In this document: one piece after another, positions 38,049 to 48,729 of the stretch | Numbering within the stretch: the stretch's first letter is position 1 | How the letters are laid out: every line of letters starts with the position of its first letter | Origin: Carettochelys insculpta | Taxonomy: Eukaryota; Chordata; Testudines; Carettochelyidae | Reading direction: 5' to 3' | Length of the DNA stretch: 64,000 nt | Assembly: GCF_033958435.1 (NCBI RefSeq) | Contig: NC_134137.1 | Location: forward strand, 175,039,501-175,103,500 | The notes under the pieces: generated by a model | Told to the model about the DNA's origin: nothing | The model's input: the letters and a program-made list of their open reading frames with translations, nothing else | Databases searched by the model: none | Translations under genes and position numbers: made by a program

Positions 38049-38736
38049 CAGTGGCTTTCAACCAGTGTTCCAGGGCACACTGGAGTACCACTGTCCAAGT
38101 GTGCCATGAAATTGTGCCAATTTCTTCTTGCTGTGGCTCTTTGCAGAGCCACTGAGGGGGTGAAATTGATGAACCCCATGCCAGCAGGGACTCAGGCAGC
38201 TGATGTGGGGTTCATCATTTTCATCCCCCACCCACAGTGGCTCTGCAGGACCCCATTTGCATTGGGAGGCAGCTGAAATGATGCTTCCTGGCCAGAATGA
38301 GCTGGCGGGGAGCCCACCCCCACGCCCAGCTGTGGCAAGCGGGACGGAGGGTGGGAGTCTATTGGAGCTGGGATGCAGTTTAAATGGCACATCCAGGTTC
38401 CAATGGGCTGGCGGGGAGGGGAGCCAGCTTTCAGTGGTCACTTCTTTACTCAACTCAACAACATGGTGTTGAGCAGATTTTGAAAACGTGTTTGCATTCG
38501 CTCTCTAAAACAGTGTATTCTGTGGCAGATTTGAAAGATTAATGCATTTAATTCTTGTTTAGCTTGTTGTATGCATTACTATGTTGCAAATCTCTCTAGT
38601 AAGACTGTAACAATAGTAAATATAAGTAAATGTGATGGTTGTGAGCAATCGATTCAGATGAAAAAAAGTGGGTGTGCCATGGAATTGTTTGTCTCACTGA
38701 AGTTTGCTGTGTTACTGAAAAGGTTGGGAACCACTG
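38049..38736. mobile_element. hAT-like non-autonomous element, 688 bp
   Basis: The left end CAGTGGCTTTCAACCAGTG and the reverse complement of the right end CAGTGGTTCCCAACCTTTT share CAGTGG-T--CAACC, a hAT/Charlie-type terminus. The flanking 8-mers TTTTAAAG (38041-38048) and TTTAAAAG (38737-38744) differ at one position. The two ends also share the words CACACTGGAGTACCAC / GTGCCATGAAATTGT and GTGCCATGGAATTGTTTG. No transposase is present. Confidence 0.8.
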
Positions 38737-38759
38737 TTTAAAAGTGTTGAGAAACTTTC

Positions 38760-39230
38760 ATTTTGATTAGTCAAAAAAAACCACCCGCCCCCATCAGTCA
38801 GCCGCTAGTGGGGAAAACTGACACGCTGGCAGTGAAAGGGAAACAGTCCCAGGAGCAAGGGAGGGAGCAAGGAACAATTAGTAGCTCCTCCCACGATGGG
38901 CTTCGTCACCCATTGGCCAGGAAAAGGAGAGGGGTGCTCATTGGCCAGTATGCCCCCAATCTGAGAATTTAGTCCAGTGCAGGGGCCAGGTGGAGCCTTA
39001 AATGGCTCTGTTCTAGCTGCCCACCCTACTCACCTGAACTAGGAACCCAGCCTGACAGATGCTGCAGCTTTAGTCAATTACCTGTTTAAGGGGTTAGGAA
39101 GGAATTTTTTTTTCTCCCATGGGCCATTTGGCAGAGGAACAGTGAGGTGTTAGCCTTCCTTGCGGCACCTTCACACCACCAAGGGTTAAGTAAGAACATG
39201 TTTAGTCTCTAAATGAAGTATTTCGGTGGG
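38760..39230. other. Moderately GC-rich segment with two CATTGGCCAG words
   Basis: CATTGGCCAG occurs at 38911-38920 and again at about 38939-38947, 28 bp apart, within CCCACGATGGG/CGTCACC sequence. These are CCAAT-box-like words. Downstream GGTTAGGAAGGAATTTTTTT and GGCCATTTGGCAGAGGAAC are words I associate with a common turtle repeat. It could be an LTR-type promoter relic or simple chance; neither ends nor a transcript is visible. Confidence 0.25.
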
Positions 39231-39422
39231 ATTATTTATTCATCGCAAATTGTGGCTGGTTCTCGGTGTGGGTGAGAGTAAAATGAATGGCTCCCAAGAG
39301 TAAAAGACCTGAAGTATTGGTGATGGCCCTTGGGATCATGGGTGAAGATGAGACCTTGTTGCACTTTGGGGCTGAACTCCCAATCCTGCTGCATCTTCAG
39401 TTCCTTTTAAATGGCCAGGAAT

Positions 39423-39447
39423 GGGGGGTGGGGGTGGGGGTGGGGGT
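39423..39447 (+). repeat. (GGGGGT)n tract, potential G-quadruplex
   Basis: Four runs of five or more G separated by single T bases, followed by (GGTGTT)n to about 39463. On the transcribed DSCAM sense strand this would be a G-quadruplex candidate in the pre-mRNA about 2.2 kb upstream of the last exon. Confidence 0.85.
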
Positions 39448-39567
39448 GTTGGTGTTGGTGTTGCTAGGACTCAGAGAGGTGCAAGTTGGATGGGGATGCT
39501 GGAAACAGTTAATGTTGTACTTTGACAGAAAACCATAACCTTCTGAGAACTCTCCTCTCCTCTAAGG

Positions 39568-39700
39568 GTATGTCTACACAGCACTCAGACATCTGCGGCT
39601 GGCCCATGCTGGCTGATTCAGCTCAGGGAGCTAGGGCTAAGGAGATGTTTCATTATGGTGTAGACATCAGGGCTCAGGTTGGAGCCTAGACTCTGGTATC
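39568..39700 (+). repeat. MITE-like fragment starting GGTATGTCTACAC
   Basis: GGGTATGTCTACACAGCACT, then GGTGTAGACATCAGGGCTCA at 39658, and the interior words TGGCTGATTCAGCTCAGGGAGC fit a common turtle element with a GTCTACAC end. The right end is not found. Confidence 0.45.
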
Positions 39701-40224
39701 TTGTGAGTTGCAGCTTATAGCTCTTCAGTTATGTGGCTGTGGAAGGGAGGGGATGCCTGAAAGAGATGAATTGTCATGAGTGTGCTGTACCAAGAGCCCA
39801 GATCTGAGGGTATTTCTCACCATCATCCTCCACATCTTCAACATCAAATCACTTTGGAAGGACACTCACTTTACATTTTGGTTTTTCCTCTCACCCCCAA
39901 CTGTATTCCTTGACTTATTAGAAGTCAGTTTAAGGAAAAATAAGCCAATATTAAATTAAATTAACCTGATATGTGTGGCAGGTCTAACAGATGGGCAGAT
40001 ACAGGCAAATGAACAGTGATATCCCATCAATTTAGCATTAGTGGCTACGAATATAAATACTCAGAAGTCAGGATAGGAAAAAAAAGTTACATTTCATAGT
40101 AAAGTTAACTGGAGAGTGTTAATTGTTCTTGTGTTGTATTTTGTATTCCTGTGTTACTCTTTTAATTTATACACTAATTAGTGAAGGAGTGTGTTGTTAA
40201 ATGTTTACCATAAGGAAAGGAAGA

Positions 40225-40385
40225 TGACACTGTAGTCTGTGTAGGCCACTAATCTGGGTAATCTGGAGACCTAGATTCAATACCCTGCTCTACCACAGAT
40301 TTAGTCTCAGTGCCTCAGTTTCCCATCTCCAAAACAGAGATGACAGAACTTCTCTATCACTCAGATAGTGTTGTCATGGGGGCTG
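40225..40385 (-). mobile_element. MIR-like SINE fragment
   Basis: GGAGACCTAGATTCAATACC, CAGTGCCTCAGTTTCCCATC and CCAAAACAGAGATGACAG correspond to the reverse complement of MIR-type SINEs (core TGAGGCACTGAG, with a tRNA-like box B reversed as GGATTCAA-type). Confidence 0.6.
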
Positions 40386-40399
40386 TTGACCAGGCCAAT

Positions 40400-41075
40400 T
40401 AACTCTTCTGAGGGCCTTGAGCTTTGGGGTGGGACTAAAAATTAGGGGATCAGGCTGCTGGTGGAGGCAGGAGCATGGGTGCAGTACGAGAGGGGATGAG
40501 AGCTCTGGGGAGGGGCTGGGATGAAATATTTGTGATTTAGGGGATTCTAAGCTGCGGTCAAGGGATTTGGAGTGTGGGAAGGATCTTAGGGCAGGAGGTT
40601 GGGGTGGAGGTGCAAGGTCTGTGCACGATTTTGAGTGCAGGAGGGAGCTAATATTTAGGGTTGGGATGAGAGGGTCAAGGAAGAGGGTTGGAGTAGAGGG
40701 TCTGGGTGGGGGAATGGGGTAAGGGCTGGGGCAGGAATCGGGTATGGGGTGCTTCCCGGGGTGGGAATGGGTGACTCTGGCAGCTCCCAGGCTGGCAATA
40801 GGTGACTTTGCACAGCCCTTCGCTCACTTTCAGGCATTACTGCCTGCAGCTCCCACTGGCCAGGAAACATGGACAATGGGAGCTCCAGGGGGCAGAGCCT
40901 GCAGGCAAGAGCAACATGGGGACAGAACCTCATGATACAGTGCTTGTCGTGGCAATGCAGCTGGAGCTGAGCGGCAGTGGGGAGAAGAATGGCAGTACAT
41001 GGGGCACCTCCCACCCTCCACCAGAAAGAGCTGGCCCAGAAAATGAGGTTTTACAGGGGCTGAAGCCCTAATGAT
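40400..41075. repeat. G-rich block, probable non-autonomous transposon core
   Basis: Runs of GGGGTGGG, GGGATTG and GAGGGTT on the + strand up to about 40750, then a more balanced GC-rich segment, ending near CAGCCCTGGTGGTGACA. It interrupts what looks like the end of the MIR-like SINE at 40385. Reliable terminal repeats or a duplication were not found. Confidence 0.35.
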
Positions 41076-41523
41076 CCTTTCTCAATCCAGCCCTGGTGGT
41101 GACAGATGTTACCAGATGTTATACAGGTTGTGCAAAGTGGGCATGTTAATATTACCACAAGGGCCCTAACTTTTTATATTTTAACCTTGTTTAAATTTAT
41201 AACCTTACTCTTGTGTCATCAAAATGATTATAAAATTAATGTTTTTATTCTAGATTACGTCTTTCATCAAAATTCCAGGGGAAGCAGGGAGGTTCTCCAA
41301 AGCACTGAAACCAAACCAATGTTTTACGAAGCTGAATGGCCAAAGCTTTCCGGTTTTTGGCCACCAAAAATTAAATTGTTCTTGGTCTTTAACTATAAAT
41401 TACAAAAAAAGTCTTTCAGTTTTTTTTATCATAAAAAATAAACATAGTTTGACCAGATTCACTGCCTTTGTGTTATGAAGATGATGACTGGCCTAGGAGA
41501 GTCTTGTTTTGAAAGCAGATTAA

Positions 41524-41964
<441 letters not shown>

Positions 41965-41990
41965 CGAAAAGAGCATGGCTGGACAGTGGT

Positions 41991-41998
41991 TGTAAATA
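41991..41998 (+). promoter_or_regulatory. Pumilio-type element TGTAAATA in the DSCAM 3' UTR
   Basis: TGTAAATA starts 27 bases after the stop codon. UGUAAAUA is the preferred PUM1/PUM2 recognition sequence in animal 3' UTRs. Function here is an inference from the motif alone; 8-mers occur by chance. Confidence 0.4.
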
Positions 41999-42544
41999 CT
42001 TACAATTAAAAAAAAATCAATCAAAGCTACCTTTTTTATTGAATTCCAATATTTATAATTAAAGAAGATTGCCAAAATATTTGAAAAAAATGCAAACTAC
42101 AGACAGTGCAAAGACTCTCCTGCTTTTTTTCTGTCTGAGCGTGAGCTTCATCTGACTGGACATCTACATTTTTGGGTAAAAGAAGTCCAGTTTTCTGATC
42201 TTCACAAGCTTTTGTGTTTTTACTGATTTTCTACAAAGTGCATGGGGACTAAATGAAACATTTTAACTGGAAGTTCCATCACACAAGATTAAAGAGAAGG
42301 GAAACAAACCACCGTATTTGTGAATTTAACAGGGACATTGATCTGGGAAATCAAAAAGTCTTTTGTCATGTTTGCACACCTTTTTTTTAATTAGAAAATG
42401 GGTCCTTGATCAATCTTTTTGTTTTGTTGTTAATTAGAATGAGTGCTGTCAGTGGAGTGGTGGGGGGAGGGGGAATCAATTTGCTTTTGGTTTCTTTTTT
42501 TTTTTTTTAAATAATGAGACACTCTTTGCATTTTGTCTATGCGA

Positions 42545-42550
42545 AATAAA
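42545..42550 (+). terminator. DSCAM: DSCAM poly(A) signal AATAAA
   Basis: A canonical AATAAA 581 bases after the stop, followed at 15-30 bases by a GT-rich stretch. The predicted cleavage is near 42565-42575. Confidence 0.8.
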
Positions 42551-42734
42551 AGGGTCTTCTGCCTTTATGTGTGATCTGTGCTTGAATCGCTTTCTGCTGT
42601 GCTTGATTTTATGTCCAATAACTATTTCAGCACTTCACCCAGTATATTTTCCACAGGCAAACCCTTCATTGACTCTGCTGTTTGTATATCTTTTCTAAAA
42701 GAGATGTTCTAGTTGAAACAGGAATGGATTCAGT

Positions 42735-42815
42735 GTATTTCTATGGCCTATGCTATACAGGAAGTCAGTCAATGACCACAATGGTCCCTTCTGGCCTTAG
42801 AATCTTTCATCTGGT
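42735..42815 (+). mobile_element. CR1-like LINE 3' end fragment
   Basis: TATGGCCTATGCTATACAGG followed by CACAATGGTCCCTTCTGGCC and TTAGAATCTTTCATC matches the last 80 bp of a CR1-clade family. It lies just downstream of the DSCAM cleavage region. Confidence 0.75.
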
Positions 42816-44351
42816 ATGGAGTTTGGCCTATGTAAGGAGAACCTCAAATGTATTGAGGTTTGCTCAGATGTTTTTACTAATGGAGTAAAGGACCAGACCG
42901 TGGCAAAAGAGTCAGGTGGTTGGACCAGAAGCAGCACTGAAACTTCTGTGTATACTTGGGATCTGACCAAAAACCCACTGAAGTCTGTGGGAGTCCTTCT
43001 AGTGGGTTTTATTGGAATTTTGAAAATGTAAAGAGAATTGTTTTGGTGTTACCTTGCTAATATTTTAAGGACAAATCTTTAGTCCTTTATATAAGTAGCA
43101 TTTCCATTGGCTTCACTGATGACGTTGTCTATCAAGACTGAATAGACAGGCTTCTCCCTATGACAGGACAAGGTGGGTCTTTCAAACCATCCAGAAAGAT
43201 CTTTGTATGCGTTATTTCCTAAGCAATTGTAAAAAAATGTGTTTTCTATCAACCTGACTGTTTTTTAAAAAAGACAATGACCTCTTTTACCAAGGACCTC
43301 ACCACTCACGAATCTTTATCGTACCTTTTGCTTATATGAAAATGTTGGGTTTTTTTGCAGAAAATAGGATGTATTAGACCCACGCTGTTTGTGAGTTTAA
43401 CACAACAAAAGGAATAACCTCAGTGATCCCTAAGCTCCTATTACTGTGTTCTGGTCTTTCTCTCTTTAATAAAAGATCCCTAACAATGGGTTGCATAATG
43501 TACGTCCTGTTATGTAAAAACCCAGACCCTAGTATTTGAACACATGCTATTGAAGTCAATGAGACTAAACATGTGCTTACCTGGTTTAGTACATCAGTGC
43601 CTAAGCACTAATAATGTGGTTGGCACTACAGAAGGGACAAAATGAAGATGAATTAAGGCCTGTTCAGCTCGCAGCCAAGAGAGAACTAGAGGGTGATAAC
43701 AATTTTTCCATCTAGGCCACTAACCTGACCAGCCTGATATTTAAGCTGGTTAAAACTCAGATTTTTTTTTTCCAGGAAAAATGTCAAAATTCCAAATTTA
43801 TATTAAAAAGCTTTTCAATTTTTCACATAAAATTTCACTTAGAAGTTGCCAGTGAAAAATGGGAACATTTTTAGTGTAAATATTTTTTTCATTATGATCC
43901 AAATAGAAATTGTTTTCATTTGGGATCTCAATAATCAACATCTTCATCTTTAGAAAATCAAATGGAAACTTATAAAATGTGCTACACTGCTTTGCTGGAT
44001 CAGAAACAGAATAGGGAGCACCCCACCAGACGAAGTCTTTACTGCTGTGACCTTTGTGCATTTTTCCTTTAGTATTTTTAAAATGTCTCTTAAAGAATTA
44101 ATCAGTTTACAAAAAAAGCATGTGAATGACCCAGGAACCTGAGTCTGAATGTATCACAACAGACTCAAAAAATGCCTGGTTGAAATTGCTTTTCTGTGGT
44201 ACATGCCACAACTATGAATAGTTGACGGTGCCCATTGTTGGGGGTACAGTCACCATTTTAGTTTTTATTTTGTTAACACCCCCCTCCAAAAAAATAAAAT
44301 AGCCATGGACTAGCAACCCAATTTAAGTGCAGATCAGGTAAAAAGTCTAAC

Positions 44352-44500
44352 ATTCTTACAGAGTGACGGAGTGGCAACCGTGTTACACTGTAAGGTTTAC
44401 AAATAACAAGCAGTCCTGCAGCATCTTAAAAACTAGCAACTTTATTAGGTCATGAGCTTTCATGGCTAAGGCCCACTTCCGCAGATTATTGGCGCAGATT
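44352..44500 (+). repeat. Dispersed repeat family A, longer copy
   Basis: AACCGTGTTACACTGTAAGG, ACAAGCAGTCCTGCAGCATC, TTAAAAACTAGCAACTTTAT, TAGGTCATGAGCTTTCATGG and CCCACTTCCGCAGAT follow the order of the family A consensus. This copy shows the normal single-direction layout, in contrast to the fold-back copy at 12114-12308. Confidence 0.6.
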
Positions 44501-44941
44501 ATTAGAATCCAGGGTTTATACAGCAAGGAAGGGGGATGGAAGGAAGGAGGGAAAAAAGCCAGGGAGGTGGGTTACCTGTGCCTATAGGACTAGTAGATTA
44601 GTTAAGTAGGATGTGTGCTGTTGTTCTTACATGTTTCACAAAAAACATGGGAGGAATTGTTACTCAGGATCTGGGCAAAGAGGGGCCTTAGGGCAAGCAG
44701 ATTTCTCCTTTCCTGCACAGGCATGGGCACGTTAACAATCTTCAACATGTGCCCTTCATAGGTCTATATAAGGCGAGATGGCCAGGAAGACACACTTTGC
44801 AGCCAGTGGTAAATCTGCTAAAAGCTAATGTGACCCGAGTCTGAAATAACACTTGTGCAGAGCCTGTTCCTTAGTGTGCAACCCTTATAATGTCACAGGG
44901 AGAGTTCTAGAGGTAGCTGTGCAAGAATTAAATCTCTAAAT

Positions 44942-45803
44942 CAGGGGGCTAAAATCTACAGCCTACAGGCCATCTGTGGGCCAAGCAGGTCCACAGTCTG
45001 GCCTGCCTGTGGCTGCTGACATGAGTCCCTGCATCCTGGGGGGGCATATCTTCCCCGCCCCCAAAGCCCAACCTCTGCTCTGCCCTCTCACCCTCCCTGG
45101 CACCCCTTCCCACAAGCCCCCTCCACTGAGGGATGCAGCCTTGGGGAGTTCCGAGGAGCCAGGCATAGGTAGTAACACAGGTCAGGCCCCCCTACACTCA
45201 CCATGGCAGCGGGAGCCATGAGGAAGCGGAGTGACACAGCAGACTGCAGCAGCAGGAAGCTGTGCGACCTGGCTGGCTTGAGAGATAGCGATGGAGTGGA
45301 GCAGTCGGCTGCGGCACTCCACTTCCCCGTGGCTCCTGCCTCTGCAGTGAGTGCAGGAGGCCTGTTCCCTGCCGCTGACCCCAGCCCGCCCAGGGCCCTG
45401 TGGGCTAAGCTGAGTTTGGGGGACCATCCAGTTGGCCACAACAGGGCTCCCCAAAATGTAGAACCTGGGGCAGACACCCCAAACCATCCTATGGGCAGGA
45501 CGACTCTGCACACACCAACTACAGGCCACAGTGACCTGCCAGCCAAAAGCTGCTCTTGCCCCCTGCACCACCAGTGAAGGTGGCAGCAGAGGCCCTCAGG
45601 GGCATTTAAGTTATGCAGGGGCAGCAGGCAAGGCCAAGGGACCTGCTGTGGGGAAGGTGAGTGTGCAGACCACTGCAGGCTGGACTGGGAGTGCATGCAG
45701 GGAAGGAACTCCCAGAGCCCTGCCAGAAGGGTGCCCGCTGGCCTGCTAGGAGTATTGGAGGACTTGGTACTCACCCTGAGATCAACTGAGTTTGACACCT
45801 CTG
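44942..45803. mobile_element. hAT-like non-autonomous element, 862 bp
   Basis: The left end CAGGGGGCTAAAATCT and the reverse complement of the right end CAGAGGTGTCAAACTC match the CAGRGGTG-CAAAM pattern of hAT/Charlie-type elements. The left end continues with GGCCATCTGTGGGCC, close to the usual GGCCCGCGGGCC motif. The flanking 8-mers CTCTAAAT (44934-44941) and GTCTAAAT (45804-45811) differ at one position. The core is GC-rich with long spurious frames on both strands (up to 236 codons on -) and no transposase motif. Confidence 0.85.
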
Positions 45804-46231
45804 GTCTAAATCGTGGATCTTGCTGCTAGAAAGCCAGGGCCTAAGTCATGAGGCAAGCAATGCCATCACCTGTGTGCAGACACGGGCCCTGGTTGGGATT
45901 CCCCACACTCAGTGTGGAGCTTGACGGCTTGTGGGAAGATAAACCCTATGATGTGTTCTACAGCAGTGGGAACGGAACGCGTGATCTGGAAGTGAAACCC
46001 CACCCATCAGGTAAACCAAAACAAATGTACGAAACTGAGTAAGAACAATCTCACTGAGGCTTCTTTCTCCAAGGCCAAGCCTTTGGCACAGAGGTTTCTG
46101 CAGGAGATGGTGATTCCTCTGTGGCCGATATTTGTCTACATCATACTTCCTCCATTGCTCCACCCTTAGCCATGCTTGGAATAATCTGCTGTCCACCAAC
46201 TACCCATTCTCTCTTCTTTCCACTGAGAATA

Positions 46232-46660
46232 AGAAAAGTGCCCTAACCACTGAACCATCTGCTGAAGACCTGAAATCAAGCCTCTGGTTTGCTACAGACT
46301 GTGTGATCTGGGGCAAGTCATTTTTGTCTCTCTGCCCCTAGCTGAAATGTGAGGTAAGCAGTGTTCCCTGTAAGCTGTGTGATTGTGTGACAACTCATAA
46401 GAAATTCAGATGCCCTCCAGCTCATTAGCAGAGTGCCCACAGCTAAGGTTTTGCTGTTGTAATTGTTGTTTCTACTGGCGGTGCATATTTGTACATGCTT
46501 CAGTGCACATATGAAATTTATTCTTCACATGGACAGAAAAAAAATCCATACGTGGATGGAAAAGATTAGGTGAAACGTTGTAGGTAAGCGCTATTATCGC
46601 ACATTACAGGAGTGTCATCAAGATAAATGCATTAGTGTGATGTGCTCAGATATTACAAAT
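46232..46660 (-). mobile_element. MIR-like SINE split by a hAT MITE
   Basis: GTGCCCTAACCACTGAACCA, TGTGATCTGGGGCAAGTCA and TCTCTCTGCCCCTAGCTGAA are the reverse complement of a MIR-type SINE (46232-46350). After the 222-bp hAT insertion (46359-46580) the SINE resumes with TAAATGCATTAGTGTGATGT and GCTCAGATATTAC to about 46660. The SINE is therefore older than the hAT insertion. Confidence 0.7.
46359..46580. mobile_element. hAT-type MITE family B, copy 1, 222 bp
   Basis: The left end CAGTGTTCCCTGTAAGCTG and the reverse complement of the right end CAACGTTTCACCTAATC form degenerate inverted repeats. The 8-mers GAGGTAAG (46351-46358) and TAGGTAAG (46581-46588) differ at one base. Interior words TTTCTACTGGCGGTGCAT and TCAGTGCACATATGAAATTT match the second copy at 59343-59516. 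Confidence 0.85.
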
Positions 46661-46780
46661 GCAGGTCATAAACATATCCTAATATAATATTAATTGCATT
46701 CCTGTAACACCTAAGAGCCCCAGTGTGGTAGATGCTGTACAGACATGGAACAAAAAGACATTCCCTAGCCCCAAAGGCTA

Positions 46781-46840
46781 TGGTTACACTAGCGAGTTTT
46801 GTAGACAAAACTGGGGTTTTGTCAACAAAATTCACGGAGC
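46781..46840 (+). mobile_element. Harbinger-type terminal fragment
   Basis: GGCTATGGTTACACTAGCGA followed by GTTTTGTAGACAAAAC and TTTTGTCAACAAAA is the end of a turtle Harbinger-like element with the palindromic TTTTGTCGACAAAA motif. Only one end is present. Confidence 0.6.
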
Positions 46841-47184
46841 ATCCTTTTCTGAACCATTTCTAATATATTGTTTTTGAAATGGGGGCTACCAGATCTTCAG
46901 ACAGTAGTCAAGCCATAGGTGTAACATGGATCTTGACAGGTTCCCCCACCCCACCCCCCAACCAGCTCCCTCAAAGATTTCTGGTTCCCAGGGTTGTCTT
47001 TTAAAGTGCCATCTTCATTTATACTAATTGCCCATCTCTGGGCGGGGGGAGCTATGGCCAGGATGAATGCGTGTATGTCCAGTTTTTATTTTTATAGAAA
47101 TAGTGTAAACAACGCAGAGAAGATTTGAACAAGCTGACTCCAACAGACTCCTCCAGTGTATCATAAAGCTGAGTGACAGGGGAG

Positions 47185-47315
47185 GAATTACTCCTTGATT
47201 GCCTGTTCTGTTCAGACCCTCTGAGGCATCTGATGCTGGCCTCTGTTGGAAGATAGGATGCCGGGCTGGATGGACCGTTGATCTGACCAGTATAGCCATT
47301 CATATGTTCTTATGA
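47185..47315 (+). mobile_element. CR1/L3-like LINE 3' end
   Basis: CTGAGGCATCTGATGCTGGC, CTCTGTTGGAAGATAGGATG, GGGCTGGATGGACC and CCAGTATAGCCATTCATATG, then TTCTTATGAG, form the usual 3' end of this CR1-clade family. Sequence from 46840 may be a more diverged upstream part. Confidence 0.8.
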
Positions 47316-48184
47316 GGGCATCTGTGTAGAAGTGCTTCATGCCGACCTGCCATGAAAACTCTCAGAACAAACAGCCTTCCTGATTTCTCACTTCTTTCTA
47401 ACTATAAATTGTGTTGTGAAACAAGCGATTCAAGCCATCCATCTTCCTACTCTGAGGTATAGATAGAAAGCTTCAGCTGACAGATACACTGAAGTCAAAC
47501 AAGCTACAAAATGAGAACTGACTCCTTACTTTTAACAAAAATGTGAGTTCTTTTTCAAATATTTTTGGGGGAGAATGGAGGGGAGATCCCTTGTGGGAAA
47601 ACAAAATCAAATGTGTGACCTATACACTTTTTAAGTCTTTGCTGGGTTAGGTCTGCATAGGTCATGGCAATGATTTAAGAAACTATTGCTGCTGACTCTG
47701 ATGTGTTCCAGCAAGAAAATGCCTTTCACTATTGGTTTTGCCTGATCTTTGCCTGAGTTTCCCAAGGGGAGATCTCAGTTCCTCCCCAAAGAGACAAATC
47801 TCTAACTAGGAAATATAAAATTCCAGGGCACACATTAGGTTGCAGCATAAGCTTGACCAGCTGATCCAGCAGACTATATGTCTTTATATCAGCATGTCCA
47901 TGCAGTATACTTTTAAAAGACAGCATAATTGGCTACCTTTTTGTGTTCCTGAACTACATCACGATGAGAATCACACCAGTTGCAGATTTCATTAAATTTC
48001 TGGGCAACATCATACCAGGCTGATTCTGGCAGTGTTCAAAAGTCTCTGAAAATGTTAGTATTTGGGTGAGTCTTCAGAAATGCTATTTTTTGTCTGACAA
48101 TTTGTGGCTAGGGATGGTCAAAAGTTTTTGGATGAATAGCTTAGTCACCAAATGTTAGCTGTGGTGAATAGTTTCAGGGGGAAA

Positions 48185-48210
48185 AGAGAGAGAGAGAGAG
48201 AGAGAAAGAG
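48185..48210 (+). repeat. (GA)n microsatellite
   Basis: About eleven GA units followed by AAAGAG. Confidence 0.9.
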
Positions 48211-48504
48211 AATGGAACCATATTGATCTGTCATTTTCTAGACACAATTATTAGATTTTTTTTTGTTTCAGATTAGATCATTTAGAAATCTAGAAACAAA
48301 CAAAACGGAGTAAAAACACTAACAAAGAAAATTATTGAAATCAAAAAAGGAAAAAAAGCAAAGACTTAACACAGTTTTGAGTCAAACTAAATCTGTAGTT
48401 AGGCACTTACATAAATGAGGCCTGATATTCAAAGCTATGGGGCACATCTTGCTCTCGCTGTCTTCTATGAAAATCTGACCACTTTCATCTTTACATTTGC
48501 TGTT

Positions 48505-48632
48505 TATCTTAGCATCTGAGTGCCTTGCATTCCTTATCATATTTAATCTTATAATAGCCTTGTGTGGTAGGGAAGTGCTTTTAGCCCCATTTTGCAGCTT
48601 GGTAGCTGAGGCACAGAGAGACAAAGCCCACT
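48505..48632 (+). mobile_element. MIR SINE fragment
   Basis: GAGTGCCTTGCATTCCTTAT, ATTTAATCTTATAATAGCC, TTGTGTGGTAGGGAAGTG, GCCCCATTTTGCAG and GAGGCACAGAGAGACAAAGC follow the MIR core and 3' part in order. An ancient SINE shared across amniotes. Confidence 0.8.
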
Positions 48633-48729
48633 CTCAAAGCAAACTAGAGAAATGTTCTCTAGATGAAATTACTGTAGCTGGCTGAAAGAACGTACAAATT
48701 GTGCTAACAGTAATTTACTGTCAAACTGG

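Larger units (their letters stand above)
41965..42575 (+). other. DSCAM: DSCAM 3' UTR (proximal form)
   Basis: AT-rich sequence follows the stop, with several A and T runs (42006-42016, 42490-42508), up to the poly(A) signal at 42545-42550. GT-rich sequence (TTTATGTGTGATCTGTGC, 42563-42580) follows, as expected downstream of a cleavage site. A longer form using distal signals (for example AATAAA at 43468-43473) cannot be excluded. Confidence 0.75.

Noticed and set aside
40370..41100. A hAT element with CATGGGGGCTG / CAGCCCTG ends
   Set aside because: The candidate flanking 8-mers match at only about 5 of 8 positions and the ends do not pair well. Left as a G-rich block of unknown class.
43468..43473. 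AATAAA as an alternative DSCAM poly(A) site
   Set aside because: Possible, but no clear GT-rich downstream element and it lies beyond a CR1 fragment; the site at 42545 is better supported.
45088..45798. 236-codon minus-strand frame, the longest in the window
   Set aside because: It lies wholly inside the hAT-like element 44942-45803, overlaps frames on the other strand, and shows no BED finger, hAT dimerisation or RNase H-like motif.
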